Assembly (NCBI GenBank): GCA_013115135.1
Contig: JABANP010000924.1
Coordinates: 1-11,928 of the forward strand
Source: Perkinsus olseni
Taxonomy: Eukaryota > Perkinsozoa > Perkinsida > Perkinsidae
Direction: 5' to 3'
Length of the DNA stretch: 11,928 nucleotides
Shown: piece after piece, positions 1-7,847 of the stretch
Position numbering within the stretch: position 1 is the stretch's first letter
How the letters are laid out: each line of letters starts with the position of its first letter
The notes under the pieces: model-generated
Database searches by the model: none
Told to the model about the DNA's origin: nothing
The model's input: the letters and a program-made list of their open reading frames with translations, nothing else
Made by a program: the position numbers and the translations under genes

Positions 1-87
1 GGCGAAGGGAAGGGCTCTGCTGTGCATTGCTTCATAGAAATGTTAAAGTGAGGGAAGGCTGGTAATCATGCGGGTGAAATGCAGAAA

Positions 88-132
88 CCTAAGGAGAAAG
101 TATATTTTCTAAGGAAGAAATCTCGCTCGCCC
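88..132 (+). repeat. Left terminal inverted repeat of the MITE
   Basis: This 45-bp arm begins CCTAAGGAGAAAG and ends CTCGCTCGCCC. It is the exact reverse complement of 426-470. The outermost CCTAAGGAG reappears in reverse complement as CTCCTTAG in the subterminal tandem units. Confidence 0.95.
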
Positions 133-269
133 GAAAATACGCCGGCGCGCCGTGCGGCACGCGCGCGTACAAGACAGCGACTAAAGGTTACTTCGGCTGG
201 TAGGCGTTAAAAGAAACCAAGACCTAGTGGAGTACAGACCGTAACCCCCGCGAACCCGAAATTGACTCA

Positions 270-288
270 GGTCGCCCTTCGGGCGACC
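270..288. repeat. GC-rich hairpin in the MITE core
   Basis: GGTCGCCC at 270-277 pairs perfectly with GGGCGACC at 281-288 across a three-base loop (TTC). It sits near the centre of the element and has no T-run that would suggest a terminator. Confidence 0.7.
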
Positions 289-357
289 ATCACCAAACCC
301 GAAGGCTGCGGTGTCTAAGAGGTGATAGTTACGCGCGGGAAGCGTCCTTAAGAAGAT

Positions 358-420
358 GCAAAATCTCCTTAGAAAAGTGCAAAGCCTCCTTAGAAAAGTG
401 CAAAGTCTCCTTAGAAAAAT
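358..420 (+). repeat. Three 21-bp subterminal tandem repeats inside the MITE
   Basis: Units at 358-378, 379-399 and 400-420 share GCAAA, two variable bases, then CTCCTTAGAAAA, with one to three differences between units. The CTCCTTAG core is the same word that ends the terminal repeat. Repeated subterminal copies of a terminal word are typical of transposase-binding sites in cut-and-paste elements. That role is inferred from layout. Confidence 0.8.
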
Positions 421-425
421 GTCGA

Positions 426-470
426 GGGCGAGCGAGATTTCTTCCTTAGAAAATATACTTTCTCCTTAGG
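426..470 (-). repeat. Right terminal inverted repeat of the MITE
   Basis: This 45-bp arm is the exact reverse complement of 88-132. Symmetry stops at the base after 470: the right flank is AAAAAG and the left flank read outward does not match it. That fixes the element boundary. Confidence 0.95.
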
Positions 471-1568
471 AAAAAGATTTTAATCAAATCATGCGCCGAC
501 CGGAGGCGTTGAGGAAATGCAAGATTGAGCAAGAGAAGCAAGCACGACGAGACTATCAATTTTGCGTTCAGGAATGCCACTGAACAGAATGGGCAGTTCT
601 CTGAAAGCGCTCACGCCGTTTTGCATTCTGGACTGTTCTCTGAATTTCAGAAAAGATTTTCGGTCGGATAACCGGAAAATTCCTGAAATTTCTGAACGCC
701 TGAATGACTTCCCGATTTTCGAAGCAGACACCCCGGCCGAGTTAAGAAGGGAGCATTCTCATACAGAACTACCTCTCTTCGCCAACAAGCTGCGGCTGTG
801 GTGAGGGCGTTTGACAGTGATCGCTGATGGTGTTAAGGTCAGTATCTGTCGAATGATGACAGGCTTGTGCTTAGTAGTGGGGTCTGGGAGGGGCCGTTAC
901 TGCTGCTACGAAGTGCGCCACTCGGCGGGCGATGGGCGCCGCGGGCAGGGCTAAGGCTTGGCAGGTGTCCGATCGGTAAAGCTGCCGAACCAACAACAAC
1001 AGCTGATGCGTACAATTAATTTCGACGGACGGGGAAGGTCCGATCGGAAGGGGTGTTCACGAGACATTTCCGTGCAAGAAGCAGTTCTGGGAGGAATAAG
1101 TCCCACAGAGCCACCGTTGCACCATCTCTACATCCAGGTCGGGGAGGCAACCATTGGTAGTAGTCTGCTAACTGCATCCCGCGCTCCCCGAAATCCTTCT
1201 TCGAGGGTAGTACTGATTTGGCGATGTACCGATAATTGCGAGGTCATTCTTCAACTTCTACCCGTCAAGCCGCAGGTCCAGTGAATTAACTACGTAGTAT
1301 CGATTCTCAATCGTGCCTGATTGGCCAAATCGTGTACGAGTAGGTGCTCATGGGCCGATAAAAAATTTCGGGATCATAAAAAATCAGTACGTACAACGTT
1401 TACGTAGTACGTTTATGTACTTCGTTTACAGACCAGTTTACGTATCACAAGTAGGTAAACTGGTCTGTCGATGAAGGGCTAGTCAATATAGGACTTGCTA
1501 CAGATGTGGAGTGGTCGGGGTCGAAGAGGAAGCGCTCATCATGCACTCTCTCCTTTGCTTGGTGTTCC
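471..1568. other. Gap between MITE and THOC1-like gene, no gene recognised
   Basis: Short reading frames occur on both strands (for example 562-804 + and 489-731 -), but they overlap each other and have no recognisable motif or composition. The stretch contains two copies of GTCCGATCGG (967-976 and 1038-1047). Toward its right end, 1291-1468, it becomes rich in short palindromes built from TACGTA words. No promoter motif can be named with confidence, although the THOC1 promoter should lie here. Confidence 0.5.
1428..1468. repeat. 14-bp stem inverted repeat upstream of THOC1
   Basis: ACAGACCAGTTTAC at 1428-1441 is perfectly complementary to 1455-1468 around a 13-base loop. It lies about 100 bp before the proposed THOC1 start codon at 1569. 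It could be a cruciform or regulatory site or a small fold-back remnant; the sequence does not tell which. ACTACGTAGT and repeated TACGTA words lie just upstream. Confidence 0.75.
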
Positions 1569-2329
1569 ATGGCTTCGACTAAGAAGGAGGCGAGTAGGGC
1601 GGAGCCTCCCTCACCGGCCGCTACGGTCAGCAGCACCAGCGGGGCAGCATTGGAGTCATCGAGAATAGAAGCTGATAAATTCGAAACCACGTCCATACAG
1701 AAGGTCGGAGCTGGCATCACGCAGAATAAAAGATTCCTGCGTCCTTCAGGCGGTAGAGATCGTTCGAGGAGAGGCTGGTGGCGACCCTACGGAGCTATCA
1801 AGCCAGTTGTTGTCAGCTCTGGAGGCAGCGCTGGACACGTGCATAGGAGAGCTGACCAAGGAAGGGTAGTAGGCGGTGACTGATGCCTTGGTCGTAGCCT
1901 CCTCACGCAGGCCATCGACGACGAGCTGCTGGTGGCGACCCATCGTACCGATCTCTGATACGTATCTTAGCTTGATGCCAGCACAAGGCCTGCCCGGCGC
2001 GATAGAGGTAGAAGGCACCTCCACGGGATGTGCTTCGAGATGGTCTTCAGGTGGTCTCTTCTCGAATCCTGACAGCGAGACGCTACTTGCATAGTAAGGT
2101 TGAAGGCAGGGTGCAGGCGCTGCCGGACACGGCCACTGAGAAGGAGGTGCGTTGTTGTTTCCGAGCATCGGTGGTGATGGCATTGATTAATGTGCTGTTA
2201 TCAGGTTAAAGTCGCAGCGGCAGGGGACTCCTCGTTTACTCTACAGGTGGTGATGGTACTGAGCAGGGCCCTTGATAGACTGGACTCTTCGGTGCCCCAA
2301 GATTGGGCCACTAGGGCCAGGGCTGCTGG
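1569..2329 (+). CDS. THOC1: THOC1-like gene, N-terminal exons (partly resolved)
   Basis: Proposed exons: 1569-1703 begins with ATG and encodes a low-complexity Ser/Ala-rich N-terminus (MASTKKEASRAEPPSPAATV). A 46-nt GT-AG intron (1704-1749) joins it in phase to 1750-1865, which encodes a helical segment rich in Leu and Ala. A further open segment, about 2012-2191, reads PRDVLRDGLQVVSSRILTAR and on. A 55-nt intron (2192-2246, ending CTACAG) joins it in phase to 2247-2329, encoding VVMVLSRALDRLDSSVPQDW and then ATRARAAG. That last exon resembles the family segment around LLRRLS...FCGR, which supports membership in THOC1. The junction between 1866 and 2011 is not uniquely resolved: the best donor at 1866 and the available acceptors leave a short awkward exon. 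Low-complexity N-termini are often poorly conserved, so the start is tentative. Confidence 0.5.
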
Positions 2330-2804
2330 GTAGTAGTGATGGTTGGGGCTTGAAGTTGAATGAGGACGGCTTTGAGGGTCGTGGGAGTTAATGGGAGCGC
2401 GCTCGAAAGGATACTCGGAATGGCCGCAGCGGCATCAATTTGCCCTTACTGAGTCTGTGATACCGACTGGAATAGTAGTTGTGATAGTAGTTTTGTTTCT
2501 GGACGGTTGGGGAACGGTCAATAACGCCTAATGTATCCGTGTGCAAAGATGATTCTCTCACAACGATAAACCGTTCAGTTCTGCATAATCACTGTATCTG
2601 CATTCATACAGCATGACGTTAGCAAGGGTAATATCCTTAATTTCACCACTCTTCAGCGGTCTTCCCATGTGCCCTTTTCACTTAGGGATTTTTAACGCTA
2701 AAAAACCACTAAGAATTTTAACATTCTGGTCAATGATATCTGCTGTAATGCTTATAACGGTAGAAATAGGAGTATCGTCGGGTAGAGACGTCGCGTAACC
2801 GCAG
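2330..2804 (+). other. Candidate 475-nt intron holding an AT-rich island
   Basis: GTAGTAG at 2330 and ACCGCAG ending at 2804 would splice the flanking THOC1 exons in phase (phase 2 on both sides). At 475 nt it is about ten times longer than the other introns of this gene. It contains a stretch at roughly 2581-2760 of about 38 percent G+C by hand count. The conserved family segment that normally follows the FCGR-like motif is not found, so an additional small exon may be hidden here, for instance near 2341-2390 where a GWGLKLNEDGF-like peptide is readable. Minus-strand frames in this interval are discussed in the findings. Confidence 0.4.
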
Positions 2805-4683
2805 GTGCATCGAGGAGATACTGCCGATGGACTTGAAGGCTCTTTGCCACGTGTATCGGAATCCCTTCAGCGGCCATTGGACCACTATTAACGCATTTAG
2901 AGGGAAGGAAAAGGACCCTGAGTAATGCTCATGTCATCGTCATTAATCCGCACTTCGATGGCAGTCCGTCGACGGTGGCGAAGGAGGAGGTGGACGAGTT
3001 GTGGAAGGTATGGGAGCGGATATGGCCAGCTGGCGTGCAGCAGTTATCAGAAAAGGAGAGAAAGGACTGTGTGACCGACCTTATGAAGGTCTGTGTCCCC
3101 GTTCGACGCCCCGATGATCGTCCAATCTTCAGGCCCGAGCCTTCATCTCTCAAATTCAATACGAGCTCCGGCAAATGGCAGAACGGCCGCAGGAGACGTC
3201 GGGTCCCTTCAAGACGCCCTCGGACGTTAAGCAGCTCACTAATGAGTTGCGGAATGCCGTGTACTCTGTGCTGCATGTGGGTGTTGTGGTGGTGGTCGGC
3301 GGCGGCGGCGGCGTTCGGGAATCCGCGGATTTAGGTCACGAAGCCAGGAGCGATAGGTGACCCTGCGACTATCAAGCGGGCTGAGGTGCCGGTCGAGTGA
3401 GTGCCTGGTGAATGATTCTTGAGCATGTTGGGGATGGAGTGGTATCAGATTTTCTGTGGAGGCGGCGAGTCTGCCGGAGCTGGCTTTGGCTTTGACCGAC
3501 TACACCGTCATGCGTCGAGTAGCGTTGCATATACTGATAAAGGCCCACAGTGCCTGCAACCGTGTATGGGATTGTAAAAGGGTAATGAACCATCTGACCG
3601 AATTTGAATCTTGCATGCTTCAACCTAGGATACCCCGGACTTCCGAGCGCAACTGCAGCACAGGCGAGAAATCTTCCATCCGGTTGTGGATTTGCGGAGG
3701 ATGATCCACAACGTTTTCGGGTCGAGCTTCACGAGCCTGGCGGACTACCTTCTACGAAAGGAATCTCACTGGCTGGGGTGGAAGGGGATTGCTGTTAGCA
3801 AGGTGATGGTTGGGGAATCTTAGGTTGATGCTTGCTAGATTCGGGGGAGTCGAAGATTCTCTTTCTCAGGAAGTATGTGGTCCTTTCCTACACTCAACTC
3901 ACAGAGAGCGCTTCGGCACTCCGTGGCCGCCGCCGTCGCGGTCCCTTGCGAGCGAGGACACGAAGGACGGTGATGCCAGCAGCAGCCCCTCACCCTCTCC
4001 TGATGAGGCGCCCTCAGTCAGTGGTGGCGGGTTGGCGAGTAAACGAAAGAGCGCTGAGCAGTCCAGCGGTAATACGGTCATCGCCATAATCGGCTTTTAC
4101 GGTTTTCCATTCGACAGAGTCGCCGTCCCAGCCACCAGTGAAGCGAGCGCGGCATACTAGAGGGGTGCCGAGGCATGTGGAGAAGATGCTGCGCATGCTG
4201 CACGACGCGGTAGGCCAGGAGCTCCAGGTGGCTGATACTGATTGGTCCGTGCAGGCTGACGCTGCTGCTGTATCGCCCTACGCGCCATCGCCGGAGAGCA
4301 CGGCTGCGAGCTGTGATGAGGAGGAGAAGGCGGAGGGAGAGTCCCAGTGTGAAGTAGTGGTGGATGGGAGTTGGTTGGGTGGAGAGCTGCCGATACTCAG
4401 AAGTACATGGACCGAGTACTGCAGCATGACGACCCGGATGAGGGCATTGAGGAGGAGTACCGCTGTTATAATAATAAGATATTCCAGTGGCAGTTGAGGC
4501 GGATGCTGGCGCGATCGGTGAGGGACGGGTCTGGAGCGTCGCGTTCGCTAGGCTTGGGTGTCCCATTCTCAGCACATCGAATGCTATAATAGACGGGCGG
4601 CGCCTGTCAGCAACGACGCGGCCAAGAGCGAGCTTATCGATTTGGTGTACAAGCTGAAGGGCAGAGAAAGACCGGTGAGTTAG
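2805..4683 (+). CDS. THOC1: THO complex subunit 1 (THOC1/HPR1), C-terminal two thirds
   Basis: THOC1/HPR1 is a nuclear scaffold subunit of the THO/TREX complex, which couples transcription to mRNA export. Exons: 2805-2921, 2965-3088, 3133 to about 3288, 3335-3396, 3449-3581, 3629-3802, 3870-4068, 4118-4353, 4401-4517 and 4573-4683 (TAG). All introns are GT-AG; most are 43-55 nt and one is 67 nt. Every junction keeps frame. The third donor is ambiguous within a GTG repeat (3277-3292). Recognition rests on ordered family landmarks: ALCHVYRNPF; LPELALALTDYTVMRRVALH; LADYLLRKESHWLGWKG; then a Ser/Pro/acidic linker with KR-rich nuclear-signal-like patches (SKRKSAEQ, PPVKRARH); then DPDEGIEEEYRCYNN, QWQLRRMLARS and a helical end LIDLVYKLKGRERP. 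These match the animal pattern HILN.EENW..WK, then DPEN..ENEY...NN, then LR.LARRS. No C-terminal death domain is present. GTGAGT at 4675 could extend the tail by one more intron. Confidence 0.82.
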
Positions 4684-5743
4684 CGTCGGGCTTTCGAAGG
4701 GAACCCGAAGAGGGCGCTTGATCGATTCCGCTGTTGCTCTGATTCTTCCCTCAAACGGGACAGTGAGGGGGGAGCTCAGTTTTTTAGTGATGGGTGGGTT
4801 ACTGCTCTTGACTGAATGACAGCATTATAGGTCGTGAGGAAAGTCTTGCTTCGGGCGTGTCGGATCACTGGACACGAATGTTTTGAGTCACCATTTCGCC
4901 GGGTAAGAGCGCTCTTCCATATGGTCACTGATACTCTTATACTGAAGCATTCGGCGGCAACGGTGAGACTGTGGAACCATCGATAATGGCTTGGGACTGC
5001 TTGAGAACAGCTAATGGAAGCCAATACTGCGTCTGTGCGACGAGCGAGGCGTACAGTCTTTTGCCAATAGCCGTTCTCATGGTCTACTGTCGAATGGCTC
5101 TAGGATCGACTCAGTCATTTGTTCGCTCAATCCGTCTCTCTCAGGCTGCTCCAGTCGAGGCAGCACCTGTGGAGGCTGGGTCCGCCTGAGCTCCGTCATG
5201 GTTGAAGCAACCTGAGCACGTCGGCTGCGGCCTCTTCGATGGGGGAATCTCTCTTCAGTCGGGCTCGGCATTCTCTACGTTTCGATGGTCGTTTGATTAG
5301 TCCTTCCTTATTGTGTTGTGATAATCAATTACAATCAGAATGGCGATTGTCACTCTTACCGCAGGGGGTCATCACTTTCATGAGGTGTATCCCAACTCAC
5401 TGAGTTGAACTCAGTTGGTGACAGTGACGAGTGGCGGATTGGGGCAGTTTGCAAGTCGGGCACTAGGTTCACGCGACTCACGAGTTCAGGGGGTAGAAAA
5501 ACTGAGGATACTCGTAAATGACTACCGGGGTCGTCGGCAACACTCATACCAAAACACCCAGACTCCAGTAGCTGGAGATGCGAGGCCATTCACCTAGTTC
5601 GTCCGAGAAAGGAGCGTATCCTGGAGTGTCGTGTTTTGCTACATGCATTACTCGGAGGCGAAGGTGCCTCCTTGACTGAATCCACTAGAACACAACAGTC
5701 GCAGGCTACATCATGGCATCAACGCAGCTACACCTCTCCCCGC
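4684..5743. other. Gap after THOC1, one weak reading frame
   Basis: This interval should contain the THOC1 3' end. Frames on either strand are short. The most protein-like is + strand 4986-5189, beginning ATG and reading MAWDCLRTANGSQYCVCATS and then a hydrophobic stretch, ending with a duplicated PVEAAPVEAG. It has no recognised homologue, and I cannot say whether it is an exon. A compact palindrome lies at 5392-5418. Otherwise nothing is supported. Confidence 0.35.
5392..5418. repeat. Nested compact palindrome
   Basis: CTGAGTT (5400-5406) and AACTCAG (5408-5414) are perfect complements around a single base. An outer pair CCAACT (5392-5397) and AGTTGG (5413-5418) partly overlaps it, so two alternative stems compete. 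Confidence 0.7.
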
Positions 5744-6271
5744 TCATCTAGGAACCTCTTCACGCCTAAGGATGATACCCCACATGAAAGTTCGATGTAT
5801 CTCGTGCACGTCGACTATGTTGTGAGGAATGGGTTCCTCTAAGCAATCGACTGCCAACGTTATTCCGCCCGCAGAGTGGAGGCTGAGTTGAAGTCGAACA
5901 CAACTGTCGCCGCCCAAGGCTTTGCATAACTCACTGCCGAAGTCAACGAGGGAGATTCCTTCAACGCCGAGCGTGCACGCGTCCTGCACACTTATCATCG
6001 AAGTGGTAGTGTTCAACTGCATTGTGAGGAAGCAATTCAACCTTGTTGTCGGTTCGAAGAACGGACGTGCAAATTGGCTGTGGTGTACGGTCATGACGAG
6101 TCTGCCGTGCATCACTCCGGCATCCGAGGCAGTGAGCAGCTTTAGTTCGGATATTCCATCAGGCAGATCGTTCTTTGGGGCGGTGAAGGTGGCAGAGGGA
6201 AGCACACTAGGGGCCGCACTATTAACGAGGATAGTCGGCAGCAGTACGAGAAGCACGACAAAGTTGAGCAT
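5744..6271 (-). CDS. Predicted secreted protein, paralogue A (175 aa)
   Basis: The best start is the ATG at 6271. The reading frame runs further upstream only through a GTG, and the product from 6271 opens with a clean signal peptide, MLNFVVLLVLLPTILVNSAA, followed by a polar mature chain. There is no second membrane segment. Mature landmarks are NDLPDGISELKLLT near residue 35, FGSELCKALGG near residue 110, VDCLEEP near 140 and a C-terminal HRTFMWGIILRRE. The product aligns along its length with the protein at 7848-8639, so the two form a local family in the same orientation about 1.6 kb apart. No known domain is recognised; a lineage-specific secreted family is the most likely description. 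Conserved cysteines in ELCKAL and VDCLEE may pair. No intron is needed within the frame. Confidence 0.72.
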   Translation of the reverse strand: MLNFVVLLVLLPTILVNSAAPSVLPSATFTAPKNDLPDGISELKLLTASDAGVMHGRLVMTVHHSQFARPFFEPTTRLNCFLTMQLNTTTSMISVQDACTLGVEGISLVDFGSELCKALGGDSCVRLQLSLHSAGGITLAVDCLEEPIPHNIVDVHEIHRTFMWGIILRREEVPR

Positions 6272-6887
6272 TGCGGAATAGGGGCGGGAAGAAAGCAGCG
6301 TTTGCGGCATTGGCAGTGACGCGCACGTCACCACAATCGATGAATTGGCTGATAATTCGAGCTCTGTATATTTCCTGACGAAGAAGACGGGATGAGTGCT
6401 AGAATCTCACGGTTTTCTATGGCTTTGCATTTACATATCCCGTCCACGGCGAATTTCCTCCGCCGGCGCCGTTGAAGCCTCCGTTTTTTTCTTGGAAGTC
6501 TGCGGTCAGCTGAGTTGCCGCATGGCGATATAGTCCGCACTATTTTCCCCTACCATTCGCCGCCCGTTAAGTTGTGAGACTTCCCATAACTAATCGGGAG
6601 TATTGCCAGTTAGGGACTCTCCGTCCTCGCGGATCAGTAGTTCCTTGTTCGTATCTGAGGATCTGCGCAGACGCGTTTGATTTTAAGGAGCATAGCCTCT
6701 TTCTGGTCTCCAGTTTGCCTTTCCGAGTCGAGGTTAGCCCGAACATGTCGCACACAAACTTGGGATCCGTTCCACGGGTGCTGGGCTTATGACGCCGATA
6801 GACTCCAACATATTCATTTATCGCCTTCTCACGAGGATGTGATCGATGCAGTTCCCAAGCCTAGTTAAAAAGAATCCATGGTCTCTA
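6272..6887. other. Gap upstream of paralogue A, no gene recognised
   Basis: Short overlapping frames on both strands lack recognisable motifs. The stretch would hold the promoter of the minus-strand gene ending at 5744. GTGACG and CGTCAC at 6316-6331 form a six-base stem around CGCA about 45 bp upstream of its start codon. A long Arg/Lys-rich minus frame (6328-6540) looks like composition and not a gene. Confidence 0.4.
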
Positions 6888-7298
6888 TCAATTTTTGTTG
6901 TACTGAGTAGAGTTAGAGTCTCCCGATAGAATCGGTGGATCGCGACGCGGAACCCTGCTCAAGACCTTGTCCACGCCGCTGCTTGCGTACGATGCGTAGC
7001 TGTCAAGCGACTCTTGGAGTCGTAGAAGGACCAGTGAACCCTCGACTACGATCACGAGAAAGTATTTCGAGCATGGCATAAGTGCACAGAAAGGATGTCC
7101 CCTGGAGTTCCAGTCCGCCAGTGATTGAGCCTCAATCTGCTTTGTTAGAGGGCAGGATTTTGAGGGAGGAAGTTGACAAGATAGAAAACCCCCTAGCTTT
7201 TCGAGCAGTGTAGTTCCTGATTCGCAAACCCCTGTGACACTGATGGTTGAGTCAGCGAAGGATGGGGCTGGTGTATCGAGGAATGACTCATGAAGCAT
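6888..7298 (-). CDS. Hypothetical reading frame, 136 codons, possibly an exon
   Basis: A genuine ATG at 7298 opens a frame to TGA at 6888. The product has no signal peptide at its start, a Cys-containing middle (LEKLGGFLSCQLPPSKSCPL), then a hydrophobic segment (CSKYFLVIVVEGSLVLLRLQ) that could be a membrane helix or buried strand. I do not recognise it. It shares the strand and neighbourhood of the secreted paralogues but shows no clear similarity to them. It could be one exon of a gene that also uses the frame at 7445-7590, but no phase-consistent junction was found. A chance frame is not excluded. Confidence 0.35.
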   Translation of the reverse strand: MLHESFLDTPAPSFADSTISVTGVCESGTTLLEKLGGFLSCQLPPSKSCPLTKQIEAQSLADWNSRGHPFCALMPCSKYFLVIVVEGSLVLLRLQESLDSYASYASSGVDKVLSRVPRRDPPILSGDSNSTQYNKN

Positions 7299-7358
7299 CT
7301 ATTTCTTGGAAGTACATGTTTTCTACGATGAATCGTATGAGCATCGGGTCTTGCGTTA

Positions 7359-7426
7359 AGAGCATGTCGCATGCTCTGCAGTGCAGAAGCATTCCGATGC
7401 ATGCCGTGCAGTCGTCAATGACGACT
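7359..7426. repeat. Three adjacent compact palindromes
   Basis: Within 68 bp: AGAGCATG (7359-7366) with CATGCTCT (7370-7377), loop of three; TCTGCA with TGCAGA around one base (7375-7387); AGTCGTCA with TGACGACT around one base (7410-7426). All stems are perfect. They lie between two weak minus-strand frames. Confidence 0.75.
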
Positions 7427-7440
7427 CAAAGACCCGCTTC

Positions 7441-7590
7441 TTACCGGAGCCACAGCACATGGTCTATTGTGAGTTGTATTCCCGACGAGCAGCTACCAGA
7501 ACAACCACCCTGTTTGATACACTTATTCGGCTGTTCGATCTCCGAAAGCAGCCCGTAAGGTGTTGAGCCTGTGCCTGCAAGGACTTTCAT
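7441..7590 (-). CDS. Possible small exon with strong splice donor
   Basis: From an ATG at 7590 the frame reads MKVLAGTGSTPYGLLSEIEQ, followed by a Cys/Gly/Ser-rich segment, and stops at 7441. The stop codon overlaps a GTAAGA sequence (minus strand, from 7444), a textbook splice donor, so the frame may be an exon that continues toward lower coordinates. No matching acceptor in correct phase was identified and no family is recognised. Confidence 0.25.
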   Translation of the reverse strand: MKVLAGTGSTPYGLLSEIEQPNKCIKQGGCSGSCSSGIQLTIDHVLWLR

Positions 7591-7847
7591 AACTAATTTA
7601 CTGATTCGGGGCAGTTGTATTCTATTACGTTGAACAGACAAGGCTAAATCCCAATTCTTCAAGATTGTGTCCTGATATCTTCCAGAATTGGTCTAAAAAT
7701 TGGAATGGTGACTTTGAAATTGTCCTTATCACCGCATTACTGATCACTCGTGCAACACAACGGCTACGGCGTTACAGCCAACGTCGTGGAATGAGTACAT
7801 CATCGTACATAACATCGCAGGCACTCATCAGACACATGGACACATCT

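Larger units (their letters stand above)
88..470. mobile_element. MITE-like non-autonomous DNA transposon, 383 bp
   Basis: Positions 88-132 and 426-470 are perfect inverted copies of each other (45 of 45 bases), both ending in CCTAAGGAG. The 383-bp interval contains no credible open reading frame. It has a GC-rich centre, a short hairpin at 270-288 and three tandem 21-bp units at 358-420. Long perfect terminal repeats around a short non-coding core are the hallmark of a miniature inverted-repeat transposable element that an autonomous relative must move. The outer flanks are A-rich (AAA before, AAAAA after), so a target-site duplication of AAA is possible but cannot be told from chance, and the superfamily stays open. 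Identical arms suggest a recent insertion or strong conversion between the arms. Confidence 0.85.

Noticed and set aside
489..804. Overlapping 80-codon frames on both strands after the MITE
   Set aside because: Both have plain composition and no motif, no splice context and no conserved pattern, and each is the antisense of the other.
1746..2183. Minus-strand open frame of 145 codons
   Set aside because: It overlaps + strand segments that splice into the N-terminal THOC1 exons, and its product is low-complexity Pro/Ser/Ala without motifs.
3133..3360. Vma12/TMEM199-like V-ATPase assembly factor suggested by a hydrophobic VLHVGVVVVVGGGGG end
   Set aside because: The hydrophobic run comes from reading through a GTG/GGC repeat that is better explained as the start of an intron. 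Splicing to 3335 gives a continuous THOC1 product.
3803..3904. Two-intron alternative (3803-3849 plus 3873-3904) for the THOC1 gene
   Set aside because: It needs a 32-nt intron and a poor GGGAG acceptor. A single 67-nt intron ending in CTTTCTCAG gives the same downstream frame more simply.
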